From assembly GCA_034231615.1 (NCBI GenBank), contig CM067311.1:13332310-13396309 (forward strand): 64,000 nucleotides of DNA, written 5' to 3'. Positions 12,401 through 27,400 of this stretch are shown one piece after another. Position 1 is the stretch's first letter. The number at the start of each line of letters is the position of its first letter. The notes under the pieces are model-generated. The model was given only the letters and a program-made list of their open reading frames with translations, was not told the origin of the DNA and searched no databases. The stretch is from Meghimatium bilineatum. Lineage: Eukaryota > Mollusca > Gastropoda > Stylommatophora > Philomycidae. Position numbers and translations under genes: made by a program.

Positions 12401-15400
12401 TCTACTAGCTCATAGTCAAGGACACAACTCTGAATTTCAAAGATGGATGTAAAATGGTTATTACCACTTGTGATGGACAAAGAAAATAAGTGCTCAAGAT
12501 CACTTTTTTACACTTGCATGGCTTGAGCACGTCCTATGAGAACATGAAGGTGCTCACAAGAACCAGATTGAGAATGCCTGTTCTAGATTATCAAACAGAT
12601 ACAGAATCAACTTGATGCCATTTTTATTATTTACTGTTATTTCCCTCAATAATTCCAATTATTTACATTTTTATTATTTACTGCTATTTCCCTCAATAAT
12701 TCCAATTATTTACATTTTTATTATTTACTGTTATTTCCCTCAATAATTCCAATTATTTACATTTTTATTATTTACTGCTATTTCCCTCAATAATTCCAAT
12801 TATTTACATTTTTATTATTTACTGCTATTTCCCTCAATAATTCCAATTATTTACATTTTTATTATTTACTGCTATTTCCCTCAATAATTCCAATTATTTA
12901 CATTTTTATTATTTACTGCTATTTCCCTCAATAATTCCAATTATTTACATTTTTATTATTTACTGCTATTTCCCTCAATAATTCCAATCCAGGCTCTGAG
13001 TAAAATAAAATAATTTTTTACAAAAATCACTGTGCTTTATTTCTTTTTATATTTGTCAACTTCGTTTGTTTCATCTGTGATGAAAACATTTATGTGTTTA
13101 AAGAATGCAATCCAAAATTTAATGCAATTTTCATGTCTTATCATTAAAAGGTCAATTATAAAATATTCATTATTTTGTATGTTACAATTTTACTTTTATG
13201 TTTCTAGAAAATTTTATTTTTATGGTTTCTAGAAAATTTTATTTTTATGGTTTCTAGATGTGGAATCACCTTAAGCATTAATGACCTTGATCACTTGTGG
13301 TCAAGTTTAGATGTCGCAGCAGACAATACACTCAGTTATGCAACACTGGTAAAGGCTTTCTGTTCAGGACAGAAACATTCCACAGCAGGTAATTAATGCA
13401 CCCTGTTATGTCTTTCAAAGCAAGTAGTACTTTGCTAGAACTGGGTATCAATATACAATGTAATAGTGTATGTATGTAATTAGAGAGGTTCAAATACTGT
13501 TTCACAAATGGGCACAGTAAGTATGATAGTTTGAGAAAACAATGGTTCTCACACATAGCAGTGGATTAACATGTTTCATTATGAACCCCACCCTGACATT
13601 TTTCAGCAATCTATATGTTCATGTTAATGTTCACTTGCAACTTTCCAGTCCATGTGATGTAGTCTTATTTATTTTAGTTCTCTCTAAAACATAAGAACTG
13701 GCTGCTACTGTCACTCCTACAATATTTGTACTGAACCGTCTTCTTAAATTGTGCAGACAAAGTCTCAGTTAATCTGTTATCTCCTATTGTTCTTGACACT
13801 GTATTTTTTTGCCTTTATATTTGTCTCTTTCCCTGTTTGTTTTAATCGAGTTATATTGTGAAGTCTCTTTGTGAAGGTGTTTCCTAATTAGATGCTCTTT
13901 CAGTTATCGAATAAGCTCTTATGATCTTAAATTTCAGTCATAAGCAAATGGAAAAACTGGAGGGAATGCAGAACAAGGTAATGCACATCATACTTGGATG
14001 CACTAACAGCACATCGTTCATAGTCATGGACAACCTCCTTGATTTTCCAACCATGAAAGATAGAACAAGGGTCTACCGAGCATGTGCTTTTATTTGAGTT
14101 AGTGCAAATAACATATTATGTCCACTTGTTGACATAGATCCTGGTGCAGAATTGGAGAAAGTGCCATCAGAAGTATGAAATGCCTTTTCAGTACACATCA
14201 GACTCGACAGTGTGTGTCAGCCATAGAACCGTTTGGTTATGGAATTAGATGTTCAGGCTTTGATTGATGAGAATCCACCTGAGAGAGACAGTAATTTATA
14301 CAGATGGTTCTATTGTTCAGAATGTGCGCAGCTCATGACACAGGTTGGAAAGAGAATTGTGAGTTAAGACAACAGTGCATTTGCTATGACTACAAGTAGC
14401 ATGACCACAGAGATCATGGCGGTAACCAGGGCATTGTCGAGGTTAGTCTCAGACCTCTGAGAAATGTGTATGGTTTCTTTAAAAAAACTCAATGAGTATG
14501 CTCAAAAAGATTGAGAATGACTGGATACAAAGACATTGGTTGAAGTCTGTGAAGCAGTTTAATCTGACAAGAATGAATTTCATGTTTGTGTCTGGACACG
14601 CCGGTGTCTGAGGAAATGAACGCACAGACAAGCTTGCTGGCATGGTAATCATGGGATACGGACAAGTAATGTACTGAGCTGATGTTCTGAATGCTCTTAG
14701 AGAGATAGAATGAGTGACTGTTTAACAAATACTTATGAATCTGCAACCCTGAGCAGACTACAGGAACACTAAGTCAAGAGAGGCATGACTAAACAAGAGC
14801 ATTATACTGATAGCCAGAGGAGACTGGTAAACCAACGCAGAGTAGCTGTGGTAAGTCACTACACACTGAGGGATATCTTGAGGAGGAGATCCAAACACTT
14901 ATGGACTGAGAAATAACAGTAGGCTTGATATGCAGTGAGGATGATCTTTTGGCTAACTTCCTAACGATAAATTTTCAATCTTTGATCCTCATCTCCACCA
15001 GGTCTGGTATGTTCTCTTCCATAGATCATCTTTATATATATCTTTATATATTTTATATATATACTTTATATTATATTCTTTATATATATATATATATATA
15101 TATAGTATTTAAGGGCAAAAATGATGAGAAGAATTTAATAATTATAGTTATTGTTTTGTGATTAACTCTTTAGTTCTGATAAGCCTCTAAAACTGCTACT
15201 TATACTTATTCACTGTGCCAGTAAGAGGATAAAAACTATTTTTATAGAGACTTCTTAGATGCAAAGGGTTTTGCATTGTTCCTGTGTGATTCTAAGGGCT
15301 AGCAAACAACCAAGATCCAAACAGATATACACGGATCATGTGGTGTGTCTGGCTGACACTTTTAGTGATCATGTTCAGGCCTGTGGAGGCTATTTTTGGA

Positions 15401-18400
15401 ATGAGATTTGTTAAAATGAAACAACCAATATCTCTGACATTTTTCAGCTGACACAGCCAGTGGACTGTCACCACGCAGTGACGTAAGGCACTGGCTTGGT
15501 CAGCTGTAATGCTGGGCTATTGGAAGGGTTCCAATAATGATGCCCCAATATGAGTAGATGCCGCCACAGTACAGTAGCGCCTAGAGTAAGCATTGAAGAA
15601 ACAAAATGCTCTAGAGGGCAGAGTAGAGTAATGGAAAAGCTAAGGTGGCAACACAATGCCTCAAATGTCCAGCACAAACTGGGTGAAGTGTTGTTCATAG
15701 GGGAGAACACACAATAGCCCAAACGAAATATCCAATAGCAAAATGTCTCAACACAACAACCACTTAAAGTAGGAGCCATACTTCAGGTATTGGATACTCC
15801 AACTTATAGCAGGTACTCTGGGGTATGAAAGAAAGTTATGAACACACTCCCCATTGTACAAGCAAAAAGTGTTAAACAAATGTTGAGGAGCCCATTCTGC
15901 TCAAATTTGTTGACCATAGAAATGTTGAAACTTGGACTCTCGATGTTGTGGGCATGTAACTGGGAAGAAAGTTCTTCTCTTTGAGAATGAAGCAACCAAA
16001 TTCTATCTAAACTGTTGCCATTGTCCAACATGGCCTGTACAGAGAGAATTTGGTTCAGTACCCAAGGGCACAGTAGACAATGAAGCTGTCTTTCTTATAT
16101 GAGATGTGTCCATCGGCGGTGAAGCTACTCGTCCGAGATAAGCATAATCCACCTACTTCTTTAGAGGATAAACACAATGGTTAAGAGTCAAAGCACAGAC
16201 CATACTTTGTGATGGATCAGAAGGTCATCATTGGATGATGATGACATGAGTGCATGACTGGTCCAATTTAGACTGGACATTTTTGGCGACACTGCAGACA
16301 AAAGGTACCTTCTCTAAGAGGACCAAACAACGTAACTCTATTTCAACTGTCTTATTTTTCATTGTGGCTTATACAGAACAAACTAGTACCTAGGCACACT
16401 ATGGACAAAGAAGGTGTCTTTCTACATGGGAGTGACTCACTGGTTGTGAAGCACCTAGTCCAAAGATAGATGCACAATGCACCTAGGCAAAATACCAGCT
16501 TGTCTCATGACATAGACCCCACTGAGTAGCAAGCTTCTCTAATAACCAAAAGCAAGTCTCCTGGGTATGAAAGAAAGCTGAGAAATCACACTGCTGTACA
16601 TATGAAATAAGAGAAAATCACATTCATACCCATTGACCATCCAGTTCCTGGTTTCCAAAAAGAAAAGTGATTGCAGACGGCGTTCCCACACTGGGGACTT
16701 AGTTCACAGGAAAAATGAACTAGAATGAGATAGTTCACGGACTGCGCGTATGAGAAAAAACATAACAGCTCATAATTTTACATGTGGTCCTGTGCTTCCT
16801 TGTATGTACTGTGGAAGATTCTTTGTGATTCAGATTGATCTTATGTGTCTCATCAATCATCACCATGGATTGTGGATTATGTTCCTTAAAGCACAACAAT
16901 AATACAATAGTGTGGAAAGATGGAAAAGTGCCAGCAACATATAATGCATCCTTTTTTTACATTTTCTGTAAGGGTTAAAAAAATTCTTATTCTTCTTCAT
17001 TCTCAAATTCCTGCTAAATTACAAGAGATATAAATATATATAGTCCAGAAAAATAAATGCACTGTGGTCATGGTTTTCAGCTTGCCTGCAATATCTGTGA
17101 CTTTCATCCCAACAAATCTGATTTTGACTTTGTGATCTTTTGTACTTATTTTCATCTCAATAAATTGACATGTATAAATGAGAACTAAGAGCTAAAGTAC
17201 ATTTGTAAAACAACAATAACAAGAGATTGAAAAACAAATTGAAAAATATTTCATGTAATTTTACATTTCTTATGTTCAGAAAAGCCATCAGCTCCTAAAG
17301 AAGCACAGAAATCGGCTGATGTGGAGAGACAGAAGACTTCACCATCTGTAGCAGTTATAGAAAATCCAACAGTTATTACTGGCAGTGCAAAGGACAGACG
17401 ACTAACAGAACTGTTAAAGAAAGTTGAATATGATGTATGTGTCTTATTGAAAAGTTTTATCAAGAAGTATAAGTGCAGAAATGTGTTACCATTAATAAAC
17501 ATCGCATAAATATGTTGCAATAAATATAAATGATAGAACAACAGATAAAGTGAAAGTACAACCAAAGATAATAATTGACAATTTCAAACTAGAGGATATA
17601 ACAAATTTCCAGTATTTGGGCACAAACATAAATAGTGCTGGAGACTGCGAAATAGCGCAGGAGACTGCGCTGTCGAAATCAAGAGAAGAATTGTAATGAC
17701 GACACTGAAACTTGCACAAATGAAAAATCTTTGTCAAGGTACCAGCAGCAAAGCCAAACTATGTATGATCAGAGCATGCACATTTCCAGTGGCAATATAT
17801 GGTTGCGAGGCATGGACATTAAATAAAACAACAGCAAAGAGAATTGCTGCTTTAGAAATGCAATGCTACATAATTATTTTAATGTGTTACCATTAATGGT
17901 AGTGGTAGTTAATGAATTTGCCTCTCTTTTGGAGAGGCTTGCCCCTTTCAACCAGCGGACAACAAAGTCCAATTAGGTTATATCAGGACACACTACCATA
18001 AAATATTAGAGGTAACAAAGACCCCAAAGTATTAATTTATTTAAATTGTTACTATTAATTTTTTTTTAAATCACATAAATATGTTGCAATAAATATAAAT
18101 GATAGAACCATGATGATTTAAACTTTTAAGTCATCTTTGTTTCATATCATTTATTTATATTTATTACACTTTCTACTTATGCATTCAATTTTTATTAGTA
18201 TCATCACATTTCCATTTTTAAAGATAAAGGTAAGCTGTTATGAGCCAACATCATAAAACACAGTGGTACTGTACAAGTAGACGCCACCATGTAGTTGAGT
18301 TATTTCCCTTGTCTATGTTTGTAAATTTCATGTTCATCGTTTAATAATTTAAATATTACTAAAAATATTTCAAAAAGAGTAGTAAACCAACATAGAACCG

Positions 18401-21400
18401 GAACCATCAGCCGTATACCCTGAGAAATTTACTGAAGCGGAGATCGGAGCACATATGGACGTGTCCGGTGTGCGCAGATGATAATCAACATATCTGATAC
18501 CTAATACCTAAATATTAATTTATTTTAAGGTTTGAATTAGGGTTAGGACAGTTGTGTTTTACATAACTAACCCTAACCCAAACCCTAAATAAATAAATAT
18601 TCCAAATATTAAATGATGAACATGATATATACAAAAAAATACAAGGGAAATAATTAAACATGTGGTGGTGTCTACTTGTATTGTACCCACACAGTTTTCC
18701 ACTAAGTTCTAAGCTCCCTAGTAGGAAGTTGATCAGAAACCATTTGCCTATAGCATCATCTTCACACTTTCTAAGTAATGATGGTGCCTTTCTTTGATAT
18801 TCCCAAATCATGAACCCTGGTACCTTACTTCCATGTGGCTGGGTGATCCATGGGAGTAATTTTATTTTAATGCATGAATAACAAGTGTGAATAACAAGTG
18901 TGAATAACAAGTGTGAATAACAAGTGTGAATAACAAGTGAACTCGAAACCTGTGTCTGTTGGTTAATGAGAAAGTGACTTTACACTACTGTGGCTCTTAT
19001 TACCATACTTATCCTAATTAATAATCACGTTCTATTTGTGTTACTGTAGCCCTCCCTGTTTGTCGGATATTCTCTGGCATCTTGGTTTATTAACAAAATT
19101 TGCTATGAAAAATATTTCCAGCGTTATATAGAACTTCTGAACTTCTTCCTCTTCTGCAATTAACTGTTAAATATCCAGTCCAATATTGGTCATGTGTAGA
19201 GCAGTTTGTTTTGGGTCTTCTTGAGATCCCCACAACTAGTTTTGCAGGAAGCACCTGTGGACCAATTTTTCATTCTGTGAACAGTAAAACTCTGGCAATC
19301 CTGTAGTATGTGTTTTGGTGTCTGTGTTACTGCTCCGCATATGCAGACACCAGACGCACTATGATTCAGTGTGTGCTTTTAGGTGGCAGTATTCTGTTCT
19401 CAGTCAAAATATTGTGATTTGTTAATTTCTGTTGGTTGGTTGCTGATCCAGCAGTCCATGGGCTCATGCCCTTTGACGTAATGCCATTAGATGGCATTAT
19501 ATTGCTGGGAAGTATGTGGATTTTCGGCCCACCCCGGGACAGAGCCAGAGAATAACTATCACACCTCCAGGAAGGTAGGTTTCAACCTATGCACTGCGCC
19601 TAGCCACTGTAGACAAGATAGGGTTCACTGTGCCCATTCCCCGCCACCAATTGACTACTGGTTATGCCGAACTTCTCTATATCTCCAGGCATGCAACCAA
19701 ATGTTCAAATCAAAAGGATTGTCACGTCCCGAGTCACTGTGCCTCTATGATGGGCCTCAGCCATAGGAAAAACAGTGATGTCAGTATCCTCCTCCTCAGT
19801 GCTGCACAGTACATCTCTGACTCCCTCCCAACCACAGAGGGTGGATACATATATATTCAGGCAAACATGAAAAACATTTCAACAACAAAACAAAATCATA
19901 ACTGTATAGATGACATGCCATGAAGCTTCTCTAAGAAGATAACCTCAATATAACGGCATGTCATCCACTAAGGTTTTCTGTTGCATGGATGGTATGTCTA
20001 GTGGGCCATTGGTGAGACCCACAGACGCAACCACATGCGTAATTAATTTATGTTCAATTTGTTAATGTTGTCTTGCTATAGTTTCCATTTAGTTCTCCAC
20101 TGAAGTTGCATGGATTGTTCTAGCAGAGACTTTACTTCCTTTATGTCTTGAAGTATGCGGGTCTGAGAGAGGTTGCCTTCTGTTTTGCCAATTCGTTTGC
20201 CTTTTCATTATCAGGGAAGCCATAGTGAACTAGTGTTCATGGTAATACTAATGTAGTTGTTCTAGATAATTCAACATTGTGTCTGATGTTATGAATTCAC
20301 TTTGTTATCAATGCCATGGGAACTGACAGTAGTCCAGCAGAGAAAACTTACAACATGTGAGATGAAATGCTTGAGAAAAGCCGCAAGAGCAGCCAAACTA
20401 GATAAAATGAGTAATGATGAAATCAGGAGAAGAATCATTATAAGATTATAAACAGAATACATCGAGAAACAACAAATAAAATGGTTTGGACACCTTATGA
20501 GAAATAATCATAACCAACAAGAACATTTAACATTAGAAGATCCTGACACAAGACCAGAGGAAGACCAAGAAAAAGATGGATAGATAACATCAAGACAACC
20601 CTGAACAACTACGAATTCAACGCAGCCAAGGCAACACATCTAGCATTGAACAGACAATTAAAGCTCCCAGTCACCATCCCTATGCTTAACGGCAAGTGTG
20701 GATGTTCTGACCATCATCCACTTGGGGATAGACAATAGTTATGAATGAGATTGTCGTGTTTGGTATTTTGGGTGGCTCTCGGTTGTTAAGTATTTGAACA
20801 GCCGCAAGTATGACAGTTGCCTCTGTCCTGACATTTGTGCTTTATATTCCTGTGACAAGAGATTGTTCGTATATGGTGTTGCCTGGAAATATGATATATT
20901 ATCCATTTTTGTGGCTTTTGTTGCTGATCCATATGTGTACAGATATTTCTGAGATATTGGGCTTTTATACAGAACCACATCTGTCTCATGGAAGTAAATC
21001 ATGGATAATTAATTTGATATCTTTGAGCTTCATGCATATCTCTGCAATACATATCTGCTGTAGTAGTTTGTCCTTTCTTCTTGATTCTTTATTAGAAACT
21101 GGCCTTACTTTTGGCATTCCCAAAAGTGTTCCGCCCTCTGTTCCAGCAGCCATTCGAATCGATGGTGTTTCGAGTATAATGCTGCCTAAACAGTCGTCGA
21201 CATCAGGGTACAACTCTGGCCCTCAAGACAGGTTTCTTTGTTCCGCCCACCCACGCCGTGCCTGTAACTAGTTCAAGCACAACATCAGCCTGTCGGAACA
21301 ACATGGTAACTGTTATCGAAGGTTACGACTACAGGATTGTATAGATGACGTGCCATGAAGTTTCTATAAGAAGATAACCTCAATATAAAGGCATGTCATC

Positions 21401-24400
21401 TACTAAGGTTTTCTGTTGCATAGTTGGTTTGTCTAGTGAGCCATTGGTGAGACCCACAGATGCAACTGCATGCGCAAAGTTTGTCCCTACTATATCTGAG
21501 GACTGTGACAACACATATTATGTTTTTTAAATTAATTTTCTTGTTTCTTTTACTATTATGTTTTATCAGAAACTTTTATCTAATATACTATGTATTTCAG
21601 CTCTTCAAGCAAGATAATAGACACTGATTCTGAAAATGACATTCAATTCTGCCCATTGTGATGTATAGTATATCACAGGTTTACAAATAAATAAAATATT
21701 GCACATAGACTAAATGTAACCACACTCTTAATTTTGCTGCTTAGAAAGAGTACATAAAAATATGAATTTAGTTCACATATACAAAAAGTTAATAACTGTA
21801 TAACTTCTTTCATATTTTTCAATTCAGGTTATGAAAAGGTGGGATATTCTTTATTCTATATTTCTGAACTTGGATCGTGATGGCTACTCTTCCATTTCAG
21901 TTCAAGATATGAGGGTATGTGTTTTTTGTGTGCGTGCTGCAAAATAAAATTGCAGATATGAAAACAATTTAGAAAATGAAAGAGGTAATTATATGAAATA
22001 ATTTGCAATACACATCTAAATGAAGCAATAATATTTCTGGAAATATAGTGAGAAAAGTTTTACAAATTATTTGAAATAGTAGAACTTGTAAAATATTATT
22101 TCTAGAAAATAATAAAATGTAACATGGTTGGTTGGTTGCTGATCCAGCGGTCCATGGGCTCATGCCCATTGTTACTCGAGTTCTTTAATTGTTACTGTGA
22201 TGAAATTTCCATATTCATTTTATTGGAATTATTTCATTATATAATTGGTGCTTACAGGATATATGTTACAAACTGAAGTTACCTTTGACTTCTGTTGAGA
22301 GAGAGGATCTTTGCAACTTCTTTGATATTCATAGAAATGGCTGGTTCAACTATTTGTCCTTCCTTAATGCAGTGAAGAAGTTGTCACCAGGCTCAGAGGT
22401 CAACCCATGTGTTTTCAATATTCACACTAAGCGACTTCATAAAATAGTAAGTATATCTCTGAGAGTTGTGTTGCCATTTCGACATTCATATTTTTAACCT
22501 ATTAGCTGCCATGCATGCGTTTACTCGTTATTTGATCTTACTATCTTACTCTTGAATACAAGTTAAGTCATTGTTTTTTTTAATCCACTCATTGCTAAAG
22601 ATTATTACACTCTGAATTCGTCAAGCGTCACTACAGATCAAACATCCCATTCTTGTGGTATATATTTTGTGGTGTCAATAAAAGCTAGTACGTACTGTGC
22701 TCTTATTTTTGTAGCACAAGAAAGGGATTCAGAACAGGGGGAAAGTCATTGAGGAAAGAATTAGAACTCCTGGTATCAGTTACTGAGAACAATGTAGCAG
22801 CTATTTCAATGTAACACATTCCACATTGTTGGTCATTTCATTGTTTACCAAACCTGATCAGTCATCTTGTCTTACCTACAAGGTTGAATTCATTTTACTT
22901 TTATCACTACTGATTGCCCTTCTTGTTATGCTTTTTATTTCAGACATCATATCAGCATATCAGAACAATATAGTAACAGTTTTCTGAAGTTACAATTATG
23001 GGAAACTTGATAAAAAAAAATAGGAATCACAAGCACATCACATAAATGTATGGCATATCAGAACAATGAACAATAGAGAATAAACAACTTGAACAATGAA
23101 CTCAATGAACTGCTTTTTGCTGACTATCATATTCTTCTTCTTATGATGATGATGTTCCTCCTTCGCAAGCGAAGATGAGCATGGCATGAAAAAAACATTA
23201 AATGCGATGGGAAAAAAAATATATATATAATAATTAAAATTGGTAATTAACTAATTTGGTTTGTGAGTTCGTAGATGCCCGATGAGTCCGATTCGTGCAC
23301 GGAAAGTTCTACGGCGATCATCACTCAGTCAGGTTGGGACTCAAGATTCCATGATATAGGCTGCTGTCTGTTTTAGAGTTTCCACTGTGTCATACAGTTT
23401 CTCTTCAATGCTGATTGGGGTGGGCCATATCTTGTTTCTCAGGTCTGCATACTGGGGACATTCTTGTAAGATATGTTCTGCTGTCATATTCGCAAGGCTG
23501 CAATGGCAAAGCCCAGTTGTTCCTATTGTGAATTAGGTGTACAGGTGATGTCACATTTTAAAAGCATCATATATGATGATTAGGAAAAACTGCAAACTCA
23601 CATTAACTCACTATCAAGAATATGCAATAAATACAACATGCAGATTAACATACAAAAGACAGAAACTATGCAAATAACGAGATCAACAGATCATTTAAAA
23701 ACCCAAATAGAGAACACAAGAATAAAAAAGGAAGTATCTTTACAGAAGACGGACGACTTCATGAAGAAGAAGGATGACTAGAAACAAAATGCAAATGCTG
23801 TGTCATACCTTTGCTATTGCACCCAAAAATCAACACAGAAGTAAATAAATGAAAGATTAAGAACATCTTTATATAAACATTATGCTACCAATACCAGACT
23901 TGGCAACTCACATCTACACATAAGAAAGTGATAAAAACTTGCGAAATTAAATGTCTAAGGAAGGCTATTGGGGTCATCAGACTCGGCAAAATGTGCAGTG
24001 AGAACATCAGAAAGGTAATAGGTATCACATCATGCATCAAATATATAGAGAAACAATGGACATTTATGAGAATGAATGATCAACTTCCCATAAGTGCTTA
24101 TAACAAGATGGAATTAGGATACTGAGAAGGGCAGACCTAGGAAAAGGTGGATAGACAACATCAAGACCATCCTGAATAAACATGACTACACCTCAATCAG
24201 AGCAACACACCTGGCTATGAACCGCAAACTACATCTTCACAAACCCCCACACTCAACAGCAAGTGTGGAAGCTACAATACCACCTGGGAATAGATAATAT
24301 CAGAAGAATATATTAACAGTTTTCTTAGGTGAATGAGGTTACAACTATGGGAAACTTAAAAAATAAACTGGAATCACAAACACATCAAATAAATGTATGG

Positions 24401-27400
24401 CATATCATGCTGTCATCTTAAATACGAAGTTGCAAGTCAGACCATCAATAAAGAAATCCATCTCAAGGGTTACAGAGTTACTGTTCCAAAGATAATGTCC
24501 ATATTGTCGGCAACAGACTCAGAACATTATCACATCAGGAAATGTGGTCATAATAGTATAAATACCAAGAGGAGGGGAAAGAGAAAATACAGAAGAAAAG
24601 CAGACATCAACCTACCAATAAAATAAGCTGTTGAAATTGTCTTTGTGTTAAGCAAAGTGATCCAGTGTTGGGACATCTGTTATATCAAGCAAGGCATTCT
24701 CGAGCTGAGCGTCCTTGTCCCAATAGTGCCTGAGCCCATCAGGTACTGAACCCTTTCTCTCTTCAAGTGTATTTCCGGTGTAGGAAAACCTGACAGTAGA
24801 GTTGGGCCAGGGCTAAATCGTTGTCCCTTTTGTGCCTGAGCGCATCGAGTACGGAACCCTTTCTCTTCGCGAGCATATTTCCGGTTTAGGAAGGCTCGAC
24901 ATTAGAGTTGGATTAGGTCTTCTTGCTTTACCAAACGCCAATGAATGGGTCTGGGTCTCTGCCTGTAAGGAACACAAGTAACTAGAAGCTCGTCTCGAGC
25001 TGACGGAGCTTGTAGTTCCCCTTTCCTAGGAACTTTTCATTTTCTATTTGCAGTTCGCGCTGCCCTCTAGCGCTGTTCTGCTCTTTCATTGTTTCATTGT
25101 ACTCGGTATGAAATCTATTTGTCTCTCGCCATGCATCTACCTTTACGTGCATTTTACATTGGCCGCCCCTCCAATGTTCGGACTGGACTGACTAGCGTCA
25201 CTGTATGTCGACAGTGTCGCTATATGTGGTGCTGCTGGTGGTGTTGGAGATATTGTCTGTCTTTTGTGCAGTCAAATCTCTTTCCATCTGCTACCTCCAC
25301 ATTCTCGGACACGATCCCCAAATGATTTGGCCAGAATCAGCACGAGCTGCTGGATTTCTGTTTCCAGGGTGCACCATGTGGAGGTACATTTGGGATCTTG
25401 GTTATCTGCTAACCCTGGGTCTGCCTAGAGCAATGCGTTCCCTTTGCACCCCATCTGTTATATGACTGATATTATGTTAGTACAGGGGGCACAAGCCGGG
25501 CAATTTAAATTATGTGTCTTTGTGTGCTATGTTAATCCTGTAAGTCCAACAGATCGCAGTAAAGCTATCATTGTTAGACACTGCATACCACACAGACAGC
25601 TCAACCTAACAGTGTGGGATAGGGAAAATACAGACCTGCAGAGAGTGCTATCTTATGATAACAGTTCCTGGCTGGTGGTAGAACATCATCAACATTTACG
25701 TTGGTAACTGCTCACACAGCAAGACTGATGACTGATAGTTCCTCAGTGAACTTGGCAACCTTCTGAAGAATTGCTATTAGTGTGTGATGATGTACCTCAT
25801 TTGCAAGTGACGATGAGAGTAGCATTGAAAAATATCAAAGTAGGTTTGTTTGTGAATTCTCAGATGGCTACTAGTTTGAGTTCAATGCACACAACATCCC
25901 CTGGTGAAACCAAAATAATAACCAACAGGGACAGGCACTAAGTCAAACACTTATTTACTCGCTTCATTCTTCTTAACTGTGAGAAAGTAGACTGACCATC
26001 AAGGCACAGATTAAGATTGCAACATTTACCTCACACTAGGTGTTATATCATGGAATCCTACCAGATACTGATGATGTGAAAGTATCTCTAACCTACCGGT
26101 ATAATAAATGAAAGAACCATCTGATAAAAGTAGAGGACAAACAGTTATTTCTCAAGTGATGCAACTACCATAGTTCTATAAAAATTGTAAAACTAAATTA
26201 CTTTGTGTTCTCTATTTCTATCTAATAATATATTTCCACATATTTTTTTATATGTTATGAGAAGAAGAAAGATGAAAACAGCATGACCAACAGGCAAGCT
26301 AAAGAGCAAGAAGAAAGATGAAAACAGCATGACCAACAGGCAAGTTAAAGAGCAAGAAGAAAGATGAAAACAGCATGACCAACAGGCAAGCTAAAGAGCA
26401 AGAAGAAAGATGAAAACAGCATGAACAACAGGCAAGTTAAAGAGCAAGAGGGGTAGGGAAAGATCAACAGAGAAGATGCTAGATAACCTGGCATTGTGCA
26501 TGGGAGAACATCTGTATCAGAAATTATTGACAGCAAAAACAAAAGGCAGTGGAAAGATATAATAACCAACACCACTTGGAATAGAGACATAACAGCATAG
26601 AAAGATTAATAGCTGAAGGTAGAGTTAATGGCAACAGGGGAAGAGAGCTCCCAAGACAACGATGGTGCAGTGATATATCAGATTGCTTAAACAAGTCTCT
26701 AGCTACGGCAGGTCAAATCACCCAGAATTGCGGAGTGTTCAGAGAATCCATAAGGAAGACCATGTTATGGAAAGAATGTCACATGACTAGGCATGGACTA
26801 TAAGAAAAAAGAATAATATAGTGGAGCCACATCCAATAACATGTTATATTGGATAATTATTTATACTTAATGACTGTTACATCATTTTTTTTAATTTAGG
26901 CTGGTCCAACATCCATGGCAGTCACAGTATATGATTTCTTAGCAGAGCTGAAAGGAACAGTAAGTACTGCAAACACTTTAGCTGTTATTTAAACAATACA
27001 TTACCCGCTGAAGACGGATATTTCGGGCCATTGGCGCAAATAAAACAGAGACACAATGCATTTCCATTCTCTGGACTACATCCTGCTGGAAATCTAGTAG
27101 GACCATGGTCATGCTACAAGGGAGATCCAGCAGGAGTTTGAGGATGAACGCTGAATAAGAAACAAAACATTACAATAGTCTTCGGTGTCATTTATATAAA
27201 GAGGGCATCTCATACAGATTAACATGTAATATGCAATAGCATTTTAGCAGTATGTAGTCCAGAAAATGGAAATGCGTTTCACTATTTTATTTGCACCAAT
27301 GGCCCAGCACATCCATCTTCAGCAGGATCTACAGTAATTGAAACAATAAAGCTTTAAAATTCATCCTTTTCTGAATAATAATCTGTGAAAAAACAGCAAA

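Noticed and set aside
18530..18590. TTAGGG/CCCTAA words as an interstitial telomere
   Set aside because: Only one or two units on each side, arranged as an inverted hairpin inside a foldback element.
18515..18910. 131-codon minus ORF as a gene
   Set aside because: It crosses the foldback arm and the 13-bp minisatellite and has no recognisable motif.
23280..23325. GATGAGTCCGATTCG followed by CGGAAAG, which looks like a hammerhead ribozyme
   Set aside because: The bases after stem II do not give GAAAC and the flanks do not pair; the same region is the 3' end of a family C LINE and its relative at 25850 lacks the motif.
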